A stretch of DNA of 64,000 nucleotides from Mycobacterium sp. E3251 (lineage in GTDB: Bacteria > Actinomycetota > Actinomycetes > Mycobacteriales > Mycobacteriaceae), in the NCBI RefSeq assembly GCF_001666835.1, contig NZ_LZJF01000014.1:27613-91612 (forward strand). The letters run 5' to 3'. Of the stretch, positions 8,698 through 17,260 are shown piece after piece. The notes beneath the pieces were generated by a model. The model was not told the origin of the DNA. It made no database searches and saw only the letters and a program-made list of their open reading frames with translations. A program made the translations under genes and the position numbers. How positions within the stretch are numbered: the stretch's first letter is position 1; each line of letters starts with the position of its first letter.

Positions 8698-9861
8698 ATG
8701 AAGAGCGTAACGTGCACCAACGCGAAGCTGGACGTCGTCGACCTGCCTGCACCGACCCCGGCCAAAGGCCAGTTGCTGATCGACGTCCTACGGTGTGGCA
8801 TCTGCGGATCGGATCTGCACGCGCGCCGGCACTGCGACGAACTCGCCGACGTGATGGCCGAGTCGGGATATGACGCGTTCATGCGATCGGATCAGCAGGT
8901 GGTGTTCGGTCACGAATTCTGCGGAGAGGTCATCGATTACGGTCCCGGCACCCGCAAGGCCCCGCGGCCCGGCACCCCGGTCGTGGCCCTGCCGCTGCTG
9001 CGGCGCGGCAAGGAGGTGCATGGGATCGGGTTGTCGACCATGGCGCCGGGCGCCTACGCCGAGCAGCTCCTGGTCGAGCAGTCGCTGACGTTCGCCGTGC
9101 CGAACGGGCTGTCCCCCGACGTCGCCGCGCTGACCGAGCCGATGGCCGTCGGGTGGCACGCCGTTCGCCGCGGCGAGGTGGGCAAGGGTGACGTCGCCAT
9201 CGTCATCGGCTGCGGCCCAATCGGTCTCGCGGTTATTTGCATGCTCAAGGCGCATGGGGTGCGCACCGTCGTCGCGAGCGACTTCTCGGCGGGCCGCCGG
9301 GCGCTCGCGACGGCCTGCGGCGCCGATATCGTGGTCGACCCCGCACAGGACTCGCCCTACGAGACCGAGGCCGGCCGCAAGCATCTGCAAGGCATCCTCG
9401 AGGCGTTCGACCTCGCGGTCGGGACGATCGAGAAGCTACAAAGGCTGCGGCTGCCGTGGTGGCACGTGTGGCGCGCCGCCGAAGCCGCCGGCGCGGCAAC
9501 CCCCAAACATCCCGTAGTCTTCGAATGCGTCGGCGTCCCGGGCATCATCGACGGCATTATCTCCGGCGCGCCGCTGTTCTCGCGCATCGTCGTCGTCGGC
9601 GTCTGCATGGGCGCCGACCGCATTCGGCCGGCGATGGCGATCAACAAAGAAATCGATCTGCGGTTCGTGCTCGGCTACACGCCCCTGGAGTTCCGCGACA
9701 CCCTGCACATGCTCGCCGACGGCAAGGTCGACGTCGCGCCGCTGATCACCGGTACGGTCGGATTGGCAGGCGTCGAAGCCGCTTTCGATGCACTCGGTGA
9801 CCCCGAGGCGCACGCGAAGATCCTGATCGACCCCAAGAGCCACGCTACGCGGCCGGTTTGA
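8698..9861 (+). CDS. Zinc-dependent alcohol dehydrogenase (Rv3726-like)
   Basis: This 387-residue medium-chain dehydrogenase starts at ATG 8698 behind a TAGGAGG ribosome site. Catalytic zinc ligands are visible in CGICGSDLH and FGHEFCGE, and the cofactor site is GCGPIGLAV. The usual four-cysteine structural zinc lobe is absent. An insertion in the cofactor domain (about residues 225-260) separates it from ordinary threonine/alcohol dehydrogenases. It matches Rv3726 in position after the Rv3725-like gene, though a WS/DGAT gene is inserted between them. Its 3' end overlaps the convergent gene by 17 bases. Confidence 0.9.
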   Translation: MKSVTCTNAKLDVVDLPAPTPAKGQLLIDVLRCGICGSDLHARRHCDELADVMAESGYDAFMRSDQQVVFGHEFCGEVIDYGPGTRKAPRPGTPVVALPLLRRGKEVHGIGLSTMAPGAYAEQLLVEQSLTFAVPNGLSPDVAALTEPMAVGWHAVRRGEVGKGDVAIVIGCGPIGLAVICMLKAHGVRTVVASDFSAGRRALATACGADIVVDPAQDSPYETEAGRKHLQGILEAFDLAVGTIEKLQRLRLPWWHVWRAAEAAGAATPKHPVVFECVGVPGIIDGIISGAPLFSRIVVVGVCMGADRIRPAMAINKEIDLRFVLGYTPLEFRDTLHMLADGKVDVAPLITGTVGLAGVEAAFDALGDPEAHAKILIDPKSHATRPV

Positions 9862-10246
9862 TCTCAAGTCCCACGTGCACCTTGTCGACGCCGCCGCGCA
9901 CGATCGAGTGGGCATAAAACCACCACGCGTGGTACCAGTACCGCTTGAGCACGGCGTTGTACACGCGCCGCGTCTCCGACTTCGGCAGAACGCGCGCGAT
10001 CCCTTCGACCGGCTCGCTCTTCGGCTTCCCCAGGGATCCACTCCTCGCGATCGTCACCCGCGGCGTGTTGTTGATCCGCTTGACCTTCCACGAACCGTCG
10101 TCGGTGATGACCAGGAGCTTGTCCCCGTCGGGCACGCCCCAGATCGCCGTCGGTTTGGGGCGACCGTCCTTGGTGAACGTGGTCAGAAGCAGGTACTTGG
10201 ATGCGATGACGTCTTTAAAGCTTGGAGCCACGGTATTTTCCTTCAC
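9845..10246 (-). CDS. PPOX-class flavin/F420-dependent oxidoreductase
   Basis: This 133-residue protein has the split-barrel fold of the pyridoxamine-phosphate-oxidase-like superfamily. The strands LLTTFTKDGRPKPTAIW and KLLVITDDGSWKVKRI are characteristic of small mycobacterial F420- or flavin-binding reductases. The substrate is unknown. It is divergent from a tetR gene, and the 117-base gap holds a copy of the palindrome also found at the P450 promoter, so it may belong to the same regulon. It overlaps the alcohol dehydrogenase 3' end. Confidence 0.85.
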   Translation of the reverse strand: MKENTVAPSFKDVIASKYLLLTTFTKDGRPKPTAIWGVPDGDKLLVITDDGSWKVKRINNTPRVTIARSGSLGKPKSEPVEGIARVLPKSETRRVYNAVLKRYWYHAWWFYAHSIVRGGVDKVHVGLEIKPAA

Positions 10247-10332
10247 TTTTTGAACTGTCCGGATGGCAGTTCCCCGGCCGCCGATTCCTTAATCATGGAC
10301 TTGGCCTGCGCCTGTCCAGGCGCCGTGTTGAT

Positions 10333-10350
10333 TTTTAGCGATCGCCCAAA
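10333..10350. promoter_or_regulatory. Imperfect palindromic operator between PPOX gene and tetR
   Basis: The sequence TTTTAGCGATCGCCCAAA has the right half and core of the perfect palindrome at 12149-12166, with two mismatches in the left half. It lies 14 bases before the tetR ATG in the divergent control region, an expected place for TetR autoregulation. The site is seen in sequence; the binding protein is inferred. Confidence 0.6.
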
Positions 10351-10363
10351 TTAGGGTCCGTTG

Positions 10364-10927
10364 ATGGCCAGGGACTCCGCGACCCGCGACACGCTCATTG
10401 ACGCGACGATCCAGATCATGGTCGACGAGGGTTATGCCGCGGCGACGTCGCGCCGGGTGGCGGCCGAAGCCGGCGTCAAGCCCGCCCTGGTGCACTACTA
10501 CTTCCCCACCATGGACGACCTTTACCTGAACGTCTTCCGGCGTGGCGCGGCCGCCTACCTGGAGCGCCAGCAGCGGGCGTTGGCGTCCGACCGCCCCCTG
10601 CATGCCTTCTGGGACACGCTCATCGAGCCGAAGGACACCCGCCTGCTGCTGGAGTTCATGGGGCTCGCCAACCACCGCAAGGAAATCAGGACCGAGATCG
10701 CGGCCTGGTCGGAGCGTTGGCGCGAGATGCAGATCACCGCGCTGAATTTCATTGTCCGCGAACATGGTTTGGACACCGGTGATTTCCCGCCGGCCGGCCT
10801 CGCGGTCATCCTCGCCGCGGTAGGCCGCATGCTGATCCTGGAGCAGGCGCTCGGCGCCACCACAGGCCACGCGGAGGCGGTCGCGCTGGTGAGTCGCATC
10901 GTCGATCGATTCGAGATGCCGAGCTGA
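10364..10927 (+). CDS. TetR-family transcriptional regulator
   Basis: This 187-residue protein has an N-terminal TetR helix-turn-helix (about residues 8-52, ending VHYYFPTMDDLYLNVF) and a helical ligand domain. ATG 10364 is preferred over the overlapping TTG 10361. It is divergent from the PPOX gene and convergent with a P450 gene that ends one base away. Copies of one palindrome lie upstream of this gene and upstream of the P450, so I infer that it represses itself and the P450. The ligand is unknown; a hydrophobic P450 substrate is plausible. Confidence 0.9.
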   Translation: MARDSATRDTLIDATIQIMVDEGYAAATSRRVAAEAGVKPALVHYYFPTMDDLYLNVFRRGAAAYLERQQRALASDRPLHAFWDTLIEPKDTRLLLEFMGLANHRKEIRTEIAAWSERWREMQITALNFIVREHGLDTGDFPPAGLAVILAAVGRMLILEQALGATTGHAEAVALVSRIVDRFEMPS

Positions 10928-10928
10928 T

Positions 10929-12131
10929 TCAGGGCAATATGACCCGCAACCGCTCCCAGCCACGAACTGTCGATGTCGAGGCCAATTGCGCTGTGCCGTA
11001 GTCGATGCCCCATTCTGGCCAGCGGTTCAGAATCTCGTCCAGCGCAACGCGACCCTCGAGGCGGGCCAGGTTGGCGCCAAGGCAGTAGTGCACACCCTTG
11101 CCGAACGTGATGTGCGAGATATTGTCGCGGCGAACGTTGTAGGTGTCGGGATCGGTGTACCGGCGGTGGTCGCGGTTGGCTGCGCCGAACAGCAGCAGCA
11201 TGGCGCTGCCGGCCGGAACCGTAGTGCCGTAACACTCGAAATCCCTTGCCATCCAACGGGCGACGTGTGGTCCCGTCGGCTCGAATCGCAGCGTCTCGTC
11301 GACGGTACGGGTCAACAGTGACCGGTCCTCGTAGACGGCGCGCCGCTGATCGGGATGCTCGGCGAGCACCTTGGCCAGCCAGCCGATCAGCCGGCCGGTC
11401 GTCTCGTTGCCCGCCCCCGCGACCACCTGCGTGTAGTGCAGCACCTCCGTGCGCGTCAGCTTTCGGCGCACCCCGTGCTCGTCGTCGAACTCGACGTTGA
11501 GCAGCGTCGTCATCAGGTCGTCAGAAGGGTTATTGGACCGCCATTCCACATAGTCGGCATAGATTCGGCCGTCGGCGATCGAGTCGGCGTCTGCAACTTT
11601 CAGCGGCGCACCCGGCTTGGTCCGCAGGTTGGCGTCGTTGGCGTCGCGGACCGAGACCTGTTCGGACTCAGGGATTCCCAACAGCATCCCGATCACCCGC
11701 ATCGGCATCATCGAGGCCAGCTCCGCGATGATGTCGAAGCTCCCGGAGCCGACGAGCGGGTCCAGACACCGCACGCAGTATTGCCGGATCTGGTCCTCGA
11801 GCTCGGCCATGCGGCGGGGAGTGAACACGCGCGACATCAGGCCGCGCAGCCGCGTGTGTTCGGGCGGATCCTGGAACATCATGACGCCGGCGGGCATATC
11901 GAATTTCGACTTGATGAGCTCGAGGATGTCGCTGCGCTTGTTGGAGAACGTCTCCCAGTTGGCCAGCGCCCGCTCGACGTCGGAATGCCTGGACAGCGCC
12001 CAGAAGTCGTAACGATCGTTGTAGTAGATCGGCGCCTCTTCGCGCAGCCGGGCGTAGGTCGGATACGGGTCGGCGTTGATGTCGACGTCGTAGGGGTCGT
12101 AGTAGACGTCCGTGCCGCTGGTGACGGTCAT
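10929..12131 (-). CDS. Cytochrome P450
   Basis: This 400-residue soluble P450 has the I-helix AGAGNETT, the K-helix ETLRFEP and the heme loop FGKGVHYCLGANLA (Cys350). I could not place it in a specific CYP family; it loosely resembles CYP123-type actinobacterial enzymes. The ATG has a strong GGAGGTGGAGC ribosome site. A perfect 18-base palindrome lies about 18 bases upstream, shared with the tetR control region, so it is probably de-repressed by that regulator's ligand. No ferredoxin gene is adjacent, so electron partners must be encoded elsewhere. Confidence 0.92.
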   Translation of the reverse strand: MTVTSGTDVYYDPYDVDINADPYPTYARLREEAPIYYNDRYDFWALSRHSDVERALANWETFSNKRSDILELIKSKFDMPAGVMMFQDPPEHTRLRGLMSRVFTPRRMAELEDQIRQYCVRCLDPLVGSGSFDIIAELASMMPMRVIGMLLGIPESEQVSVRDANDANLRTKPGAPLKVADADSIADGRIYADYVEWRSNNPSDDLMTTLLNVEFDDEHGVRRKLTRTEVLHYTQVVAGAGNETTGRLIGWLAKVLAEHPDQRRAVYEDRSLLTRTVDETLRFEPTGPHVARWMARDFECYGTTVPAGSAMLLLFGAANRDHRRYTDPDTYNVRRDNISHITFGKGVHYCLGANLARLEGRVALDEILNRWPEWGIDYGTAQLASTSTVRGWERLRVILP

Positions 12132-12148
12132 CGATGCTCCACCTCCAT

Positions 12149-12166
12149 TTTGGGCGATCGCCCAAA
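12149..12166. promoter_or_regulatory. Perfect palindromic operator upstream of the P450 gene
   Basis: TTTGGGCGATCGCCCAAA is a perfect 18-base inverted repeat, 17 bases ahead of the P450 start codon. The same core occurs at 10333-10350 next to tetR. Size, symmetry and position are those of a TetR operator. The regulator assignment is inferred from the shared motif. Confidence 0.72.
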
Positions 12167-12331
12167 TTTGCACGCACCCCTGTCTAGCAGCAGGTAGACC
12201 GAGCAGTCAAGGCGTCCGAGAGAATGATGTCCGCGTGACATTTGGCAAGGATCTGTGAAGATTTGCCGCCCGGGTGTGAAGGCTTCGTTAAGAAGACGGC
12301 ACGCCCGCGGCCGGACCGGCACCGTGGAGGC

Positions 12332-13636
12332 ATGACGCTCTTCGAGCTGCTTCCGTCGGTGAGGCACGGGTTTAACCCGCACCTCGATCGCGCGGTGTGG
12401 CCGCTGAGCGCCTACGTCGACGACCTGGGCCGATTGTGCGTCGGGGACGTCGCAGCCGACGATATTGCCACCGAGTACGGCACTCCCACCCACATGGTGG
12501 ACGAAGAGGATTTTCGGGCCCGCATCCGCTGCTATCGCGCGACGCTGCCGGATGCCGAGCTGATTTACGGCGGCACGGCGCTGTTGAGCGTGGACGTGGC
12601 CCGCTGGGCCGCGGATGAAGGGGCCGGCGTGAACGTCAGCTCGGCCGCCGAGCTGGCGACCGCGCTGGCCGCCGACCTCCCGCCCTCGCGGATAGTCCTG
12701 GATGGCGCGAAGACCGCGACTGAGCTCGGTGACGCGATCGCGGCCGGCGTCGGGCGGATCGTGATCGACTCACCCAGCGAGATCTCGCTGCTCGCCTGCC
12801 GGGTGCGTCACCGTCAGCGCGTTCTGCTGCGGGTCATTCCCGACGCCGGGACACCCGACCGGAAATTCGGCTTCGCCCTGTCGGGGGGCCATTCGGCCCT
12901 CAAGCGTGTCCTGGACCAGCCGTCGCTCGACCTGGTGGGGTTGCACTGCCAACTCGGGGCGCACCTCATCGATGCCTCGCTCTACGGTGCGGCGATCCAG
13001 CAGATGATCGGCGTGATGGCCCAGGTCCGCGACCACCATCAGGTCGTGCTCACTGAGCTCAATCTCGGCGGCGGACACGCGATCCCATACCGTTCGGGCG
13101 ACCCGGAGCTCAACCTGCGGTCACTCGGCGCTGCTGTGGATGCCGCACTGGAATCCGCTTGCGCGGAGTACGGATTCCCGCGGCCGAAGATCGCGATCGA
13201 GCCGGGCGGGGCGATCGCCGCACGCGCGGGGGTGACCCTGTGCCGGGTCACCGCTGTCAAGCGGCAGCCGGGCGGGCATACCTTCGTCGCGGTGGACGGC
13301 GGCCTGGCCGGCCACCCCGGGAATCCGGGCGCGAAATACACGGTGGCACTGGCGAACCGCCACCGGCCGACCGCGAGCGCACCGGTCACCGTCGTGGGCC
13401 GGAATGGAAACGGTGACGAGATCGCCCGCGGCGTCGAGCTGCCCGCGGACATCCGCCCCGGTGATCTGCTGGCGGTGGCCTGCACCGGTGCCTACCAGCA
13501 CTCCACGGTATCGGGCGTCAGCCTGGTGGGCCGGCCGCCGCTGGTCGCCGTCTCCGGTGGTCGCTCCCGAGAACTCGTGCGCCGGGAGACCGTGGCCGAC
13601 CTGCTGGCCCGCGACCGCGGTTGGAACGGCCAATGA
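12332..13636 (+). CDS. LysA-like (diaminopimelate decarboxylase family) protein lacking the PLP lysine
   Basis: This 434-residue protein starts at ATG 12332 behind GGAGG. It aligns along its length with mycobacterial LysA: alanine-racemase-type barrel, then a beta domain ending in TGAYQHS and RRETVADLL. However, the cofactor lysine of the YAxKA motif is Thr82 (YGGTA), the EPGRAI arginine is Gly (EPGGAI), and the Cys-Glu pair before GD in the second domain is replaced (GRNGNGDE). It therefore should not bind PLP as an imine or decarboxylate; a ligand-binding or regulatory pseudoenzyme is more likely. It is ATGA-coupled to a rhomboid-like membrane gene. Confidence 0.88.
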   Translation: MTLFELLPSVRHGFNPHLDRAVWPLSAYVDDLGRLCVGDVAADDIATEYGTPTHMVDEEDFRARIRCYRATLPDAELIYGGTALLSVDVARWAADEGAGVNVSSAAELATALAADLPPSRIVLDGAKTATELGDAIAAGVGRIVIDSPSEISLLACRVRHRQRVLLRVIPDAGTPDRKFGFALSGGHSALKRVLDQPSLDLVGLHCQLGAHLIDASLYGAAIQQMIGVMAQVRDHHQVVLTELNLGGGHAIPYRSGDPELNLRSLGAAVDAALESACAEYGFPRPKIAIEPGGAIAARAGVTLCRVTAVKRQPGGHTFVAVDGGLAGHPGNPGAKYTVALANRHRPTASAPVTVVGRNGNGDEIARGVELPADIRPGDLLAVACTGAYQHSTVSGVSLVGRPPLVAVSGGRSRELVRRETVADLLARDRGWNGQ

Positions 13637-14391
13637 CGTCTTCCGGCACGAACGTTCGCGCACGCGCCGACCGTTTGCGTGTCACTGCTGCGTACGCCGT
13701 CCTGTTGCTCACGGTTTCGGTCACCCTGACGGCCATGGGTGCACGCACCCGCGCCTCAGTCGTCAGCGAAATGAGCACCAACCTGCACAACCTGGCGCAC
13801 GGCCATCTGGCCGCCCTGGTCGGTAGCGCGTTCGTCAGCGACGGGGGCGACGTCTATCTCTGGTTGCCCGGCCTGGTGTGCCTGCTGGCGCTCGGCGAAC
13901 TCACCTGGCGCGGTAGGGGCTTGCTGATCACGTTTGCCGTCGGCCACATCGGCGCCACGTTGATCCTCGCGGTAGGGCTGGTCGCCGCGGTGGAGACGGG
14001 ATGGTTGCCGTTCTCGGTCGCCCGGGCCACCGACGTCGGGATCAGCTACGGCGCCGTGTGCGTGCTGGGGGCCCTGACCGCCTCGATACCGTTGCGCTGG
14101 CGTGCGGCCTGGATTGGTTGGTGGCTTGGCATCGGTTTGGTGGCCACGCTTGACGCGGACTTCACCGCGTTCGGTCACGTCCTGGCGCTGCTCCTTGGCA
14201 TGGGGTTGTCGTTCCGGTTGCCGTCGATCACGCGCTGGACGCCGGTGCATGCGGCCTTGCTCACCGTCGGCGCGGCGTTCGGTTTCTTCGTGCTGTCGGG
14301 ATGGTCATCGTCGGTGGCTCCCCTCGGTGGATTGACGGGCGTGGTGGTGGCCCTGCTCGCCAATCGGGTGGTGCGGTCGGCCGCGGTCTAA
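13633..14391 (+). CDS. Rhomboid-like integral membrane protein
   Basis: This 252-residue protein with about six hydrophobic segments starts at an ATG overlapping the LysA-like stop. A GISYGA segment and a later FGHVLALLLG segment stand where rhomboid proteases carry their GxSG serine and catalytic histidine, and GHIGATL is similar to the family's inner helices. It looks like the divergent actinobacterial rhomboid-like group, so protease activity is possible but unproven. The coupling suggests it works with the LysA-like pseudoenzyme. Its 3' end overlaps the convergent GH172 gene by four bases. Confidence 0.75.
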   Translation: MTSSGTNVRARADRLRVTAAYAVLLLTVSVTLTAMGARTRASVVSEMSTNLHNLAHGHLAALVGSAFVSDGGDVYLWLPGLVCLLALGELTWRGRGLLITFAVGHIGATLILAVGLVAAVETGWLPFSVARATDVGISYGAVCVLGALTASIPLRWRAAWIGWWLGIGLVATLDADFTAFGHVLALLLGMGLSFRLPSITRWTPVHAALLTVGAAFGFFVLSGWSSSVAPLGGLTGVVVALLANRVVRSAAV

Positions 14392-16430
14392 TCGGTTGAG
14401 CCGGTGAGCGTCTCGATCTGATAGCGGCTGGCCGTCCACGGCGGGGAGTCGGGTGTGGGCGTGAGGGTGATTGTCAGCTGCGCTTTGCCCGCTGTTGCCG
14501 ACTGCGGCAAGAGGTAAGTGTCGTCGAGCCAGCGATGAAAAGTGTTGCTGCGCGGCTGCAGCCAATTCCCCACGGGGACGCCGTCGATGGTGACGTCCGC
14601 CGACTGGAAGCCGTCCGCCTGATCAGACGTCCGTCTGAGCAGGATTCCGCGGTTGTCCGGGTCGGTCTCAAGATGGAACGTGACCGCACCGTTGGCGGCG
14701 CGGACCGAACCGATCACCGGATGGGTGTCGTCGGCGCCTTCATATTCGCTGACCAACAGCTGGTCCGTGCCGTCAGCGTCGGCGTAGCCGTGCAGGAGTC
14801 GACTGACCGGGTCGCCCGGGCGAACGTTGTCACCCGGCGCAAGAGTGTCATTCGGCTGCGTGTAGAGGAAAGCGGTTGAGCTGTAGTCGGGTTGAACCAT
14901 GTTCCGTTTACCGTGCTCGATGCCGAAGCGGATCGCGGAGTGGTAATCGATGGCGTCGGCGAGCATGAGCCGATAGACGGCGACGCAGTAGTCGGCGCAC
15001 CCGGCGGTCGACGTGCGGCGGTCGGGTTGACCGGTGAGCGGGTCACTGAAGCGGGTGCCGTCCTTGAAATACCAGCCGCCCTCGTAGAGGTCCTCGGTGC
15101 CGGTGCCATACCACTGGGGCGACCCGGCGCCGTCCGTGTAGACGCGCTCGGCCCCTTCGAGAAAGTAAGGGGCGGCGTCACTGAACGCGGTCCTGATCCG
15201 AGAACCGCGGATGGTGTGGCTGACGCCGACGAATTTCCCGTGGCCCTGCTCGTCGGCGAACAGCCAGTCCTGGCCCGGGACCGTCGGACCGGCATGCGAG
15301 CGAGCGGTGAAGTAGCCGGCGCGACCGCTGGCCAGCGCGGGCGCCCACTGGGCGTCGGGGGAGGTCGTCACGTCGCTGTCGATTCCGGCCACCGGGTCAC
15401 CGGTGGTGTTCACCAGAGTGATGCGGGCCGCGTGGGCGAATGGCATGGGCCACCATGCGGACAACGACAGCGGTCCTCCGGGCTGCTGGGCCACGGCGAA
15501 CATCAGGGACCGCACGGTATTGGTCCCCAACCCGGCGCCGAAAAACTCCCCGAGTGGGGAGTCGACCATGGTGCGGCCGTCGAAGTCCATTTGCAGCCGC
15601 AAGCCGCTCAGAAGTTGGTCCGCCGGTTCGGGCAGTTGCAGGCGTATCGCCGAGATGCTGCCCGGGCCGGCCGATTCCGCGATGGTCGTCCCGGCGCCGG
15701 CCGGGACCTCGACAACCCGGCCCTCATGAACAGCCGCAGCCGCAAACGGTTTGGGGTCGACGGTGCCCGCGGCGCGCAGCGTGGCGAGCACGTCGAGCGC
15801 GGGGTCGGCGGGTGAGAAAGTGGATACGCCCACGGCGTTCGAAAATTGGCGATAGTCGACGTGGTAGTACTCGAGATTGGATGCGACGCTGATCCGCATC
15901 GACTGCCGGTAGGGCATCGGCACCTTGATGTACACCCCGCCCGGCGACTGCGCCGCATTCGCAACGAGCGGCCATTCGAACGGCGCACCCAACGCACCGT
16001 CGACCACCGATTGCAGGGGAGCGTCGAGCACCGTTCGCCCGTCCAGTTCGACGCGGATGTTCCCGATCCGCGTCACCTTGCCGCCGTCGCGGGTGAGCCA
16101 GATCGAATCCACCTCGCCGGCACCGCGATCCTCGGCGATGACGCAACCGGCACCGCCGGAGGTCAGACATCCCCCGGTGCCGTTGCGGTTACCGGTGGAG
16201 AGGTCGAAATCACCGCCGCTGCGGTCGAAACTGGAGAGCTGCAGGGCCTGTGTGTCGGCGCGCAGATACGGCAGCCGGTCCAGCCGTCGATAGGTGTCCC
16301 AGCCGACCAGCCGGTCGGCGGCGCCGATGCCGCTCGGCTCCGCGAGCGCCGCGGCCGCGACGGTGATACTGGCCGCCCCCGGGAGCAAAAAGGCCAACGT
16401 TGCACACCACGCACGAATAGCCACCGGCAT
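14388..16430 (-). CDS. Secreted DUF2961 / GH172 glycoside hydrolase family protein
   Basis: This protein of about 680 residues starts at ATG 16430 with a signal peptide (PVAIRAWCATLAFLLPG to AALA). DUF2961 hallmarks are the SSFDRSGGDFD segment near residue 75 and the GTGTEDLYEGGWYF motif near residue 440, which carries the acidic active-site region. DUF2961 is now glycoside hydrolase family 172, whose members include D-arabinofuranosidases and difructose-anhydride enzymes. In a mycobacterium the likely targets are arabinan side chains of arabinogalactan or lipoarabinomannan; this is inference. The far C-terminal part looks like a beta-sandwich. It converges on the rhomboid-like gene. Confidence 0.85.
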   Translation of the reverse strand: MPVAIRAWCATLAFLLPGAASITVAAAALAEPSGIGAADRLVGWDTYRRLDRLPYLRADTQALQLSSFDRSGGDFDLSTGNRNGTGGCLTSGGAGCVIAEDRGAGEVDSIWLTRDGGKVTRIGNIRVELDGRTVLDAPLQSVVDGALGAPFEWPLVANAAQSPGGVYIKVPMPYRQSMRISVASNLEYYHVDYRQFSNAVGVSTFSPADPALDVLATLRAAGTVDPKPFAAAAVHEGRVVEVPAGAGTTIAESAGPGSISAIRLQLPEPADQLLSGLRLQMDFDGRTMVDSPLGEFFGAGLGTNTVRSLMFAVAQQPGGPLSLSAWWPMPFAHAARITLVNTTGDPVAGIDSDVTTSPDAQWAPALASGRAGYFTARSHAGPTVPGQDWLFADEQGHGKFVGVSHTIRGSRIRTAFSDAAPYFLEGAERVYTDGAGSPQWYGTGTEDLYEGGWYFKDGTRFSDPLTGQPDRRTSTAGCADYCVAVYRLMLADAIDYHSAIRFGIEHGKRNMVQPDYSSTAFLYTQPNDTLAPGDNVRPGDPVSRLLHGYADADGTDQLLVSEYEGADDTHPVIGSVRAANGAVTFHLETDPDNRGILLRRTSDQADGFQSADVTIDGVPVGNWLQPRSNTFHRWLDDTYLLPQSATAGKAQLTITLTPTPDSPPWTASRYQIETLTGSTD

Positions 16431-17018
16431 AGCGACAAAGCTTACTTTTCTCGGCCGGGTTGACCGGATTTGGAATCTAATACGCCCGGTGTTGCAGGAC
16501 ACCAACGATCGCTCTCGCATGAAATGCATTCAACGTGTTGGCGGTTCGGGGAAGGGCAGACCCTAATTGGCACGAGCAGATACGCCGGCGCGGTCGGTGG
16601 TCGTGCGGATAGCTTACCGAGCTCGCGGGCAGGATGGCAATGGGCACGACGGATGCCGCGATCCGGCGACAATGGCCGCTCCGCGGCGCCAGGAAGCTGG
16701 TATCTCGGCCCCCCCGAACACGTTTCGGATCGCCCTGCATTGTTGGAAATGTAGGTCGGATCGTGCGCTATTACGAATCTTATGCCCCGGGCCGCCCCTG
16801 CGGACGAATTTGGAAAATGAATGCAAATCAGGCGCTCGGCCGCCAGCACGGAGGCATCGCCGGCCGTGCCGGCCCGTTCGGGCGACGACTGTGGCCCGCT
16901 TTCAATCAGTTGAAGTAGATCGCCGCAAATTTGGTGAATCGCATGGCATTCCGCATTGCACTCACGTAACATAACTCCCCTCGGGCGTACATCTCTCCTC
17001 TAAAGGATGGAGTGGTCC
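16431..17018. other. Long non-coding stretch before the first micro-lipoprotein gene
   Basis: No convincing gene is seen in these 588 bases. Short open frames on both strands lack family resemblance, good starts and normal mycobacterial codon bias. The right end, from about 16917, is the upstream part of a duplicated unit, and contains TAACAT at 16967-16972 as a possible -10 element for the lipoprotein gene. The composition looks less GC-rich than the flanking genes. Confidence 0.5.
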
Positions 17019-17150
17019 ATGTCTCGTGTGAAGTACAAGGTTGTCCTCGGGCTGATTCTGGCCGCCACCGCGTTGACATCCTCGGGTTGCACTATTCCGT
17101 TGACCATTGACTGCAGTACCGCTGCCACCGGGATAACCTGCTCGCCATAG
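17019..17150 (+). CDS. Micro-lipoprotein, copy 1 (43 residues)
   Basis: This tiny protein begins MSRVKYKVVLGLIL and has a lipoprotein signal ending TSSGC (Cys24), leaving a 20-residue mature peptide with two more cysteines and the tail ATGITCSP. The ribosome site GGATGGAG lies before ATG 17019. It is too short for routine gene callers. A diverged copy with the same start, lipobox, cysteine spacing and C-terminus lies 548 bases downstream, which supports selection on the protein. I do not recognise a named family. It should be exported and lipid-anchored in the envelope; function unknown. Confidence 0.75.
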   Translation: MSRVKYKVVLGLILAATALTSSGCTIPLTIDCSTAATGITCSP

Positions 17151-17170
17151 GCGGCTGATCGGGCCGTCGA

Positions 17171-17260
17171 GGGGTTGCGCTACTGGCACGCTTCGCTTGG
17201 TAGGGGCTCACTTTGAGCCTACCGAGTGCACCGTTGGTGATATGGCGTGCCAGCCAGCGT
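17171..17260 (+). terminator. Nested stem structure after micro-lipoprotein copy 1
   Basis: GCGCTACTGGCACGC (from about 17176) can pair with GCGTGCCAGCCAGCG ending near 17259. Within the loop, GGTAGGGGCTCA (17199-17210) pairs with TGAGCCTACC (17214-17223) around CTT. There is no long T tract. It could end transcription as mycobacterial stem terminators do, or act as a structured RNA. The outer stem is conserved in copy 2. Confidence 0.5.

Noticed and set aside
12332..13636. Main lysA gene of the organism
   Set aside because: The PLP lysine and other active-site residues are missing, and the true lysA lies in the argS-thrA neighbourhood in mycobacteria, which is not present here.
16567..16974. 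Protein-coding genes in the gap before the micro-lipoproteins
   Set aside because: Several 70-135 codon frames overlap on both strands, but none has a ribosome site, family motif or normal codon pattern.
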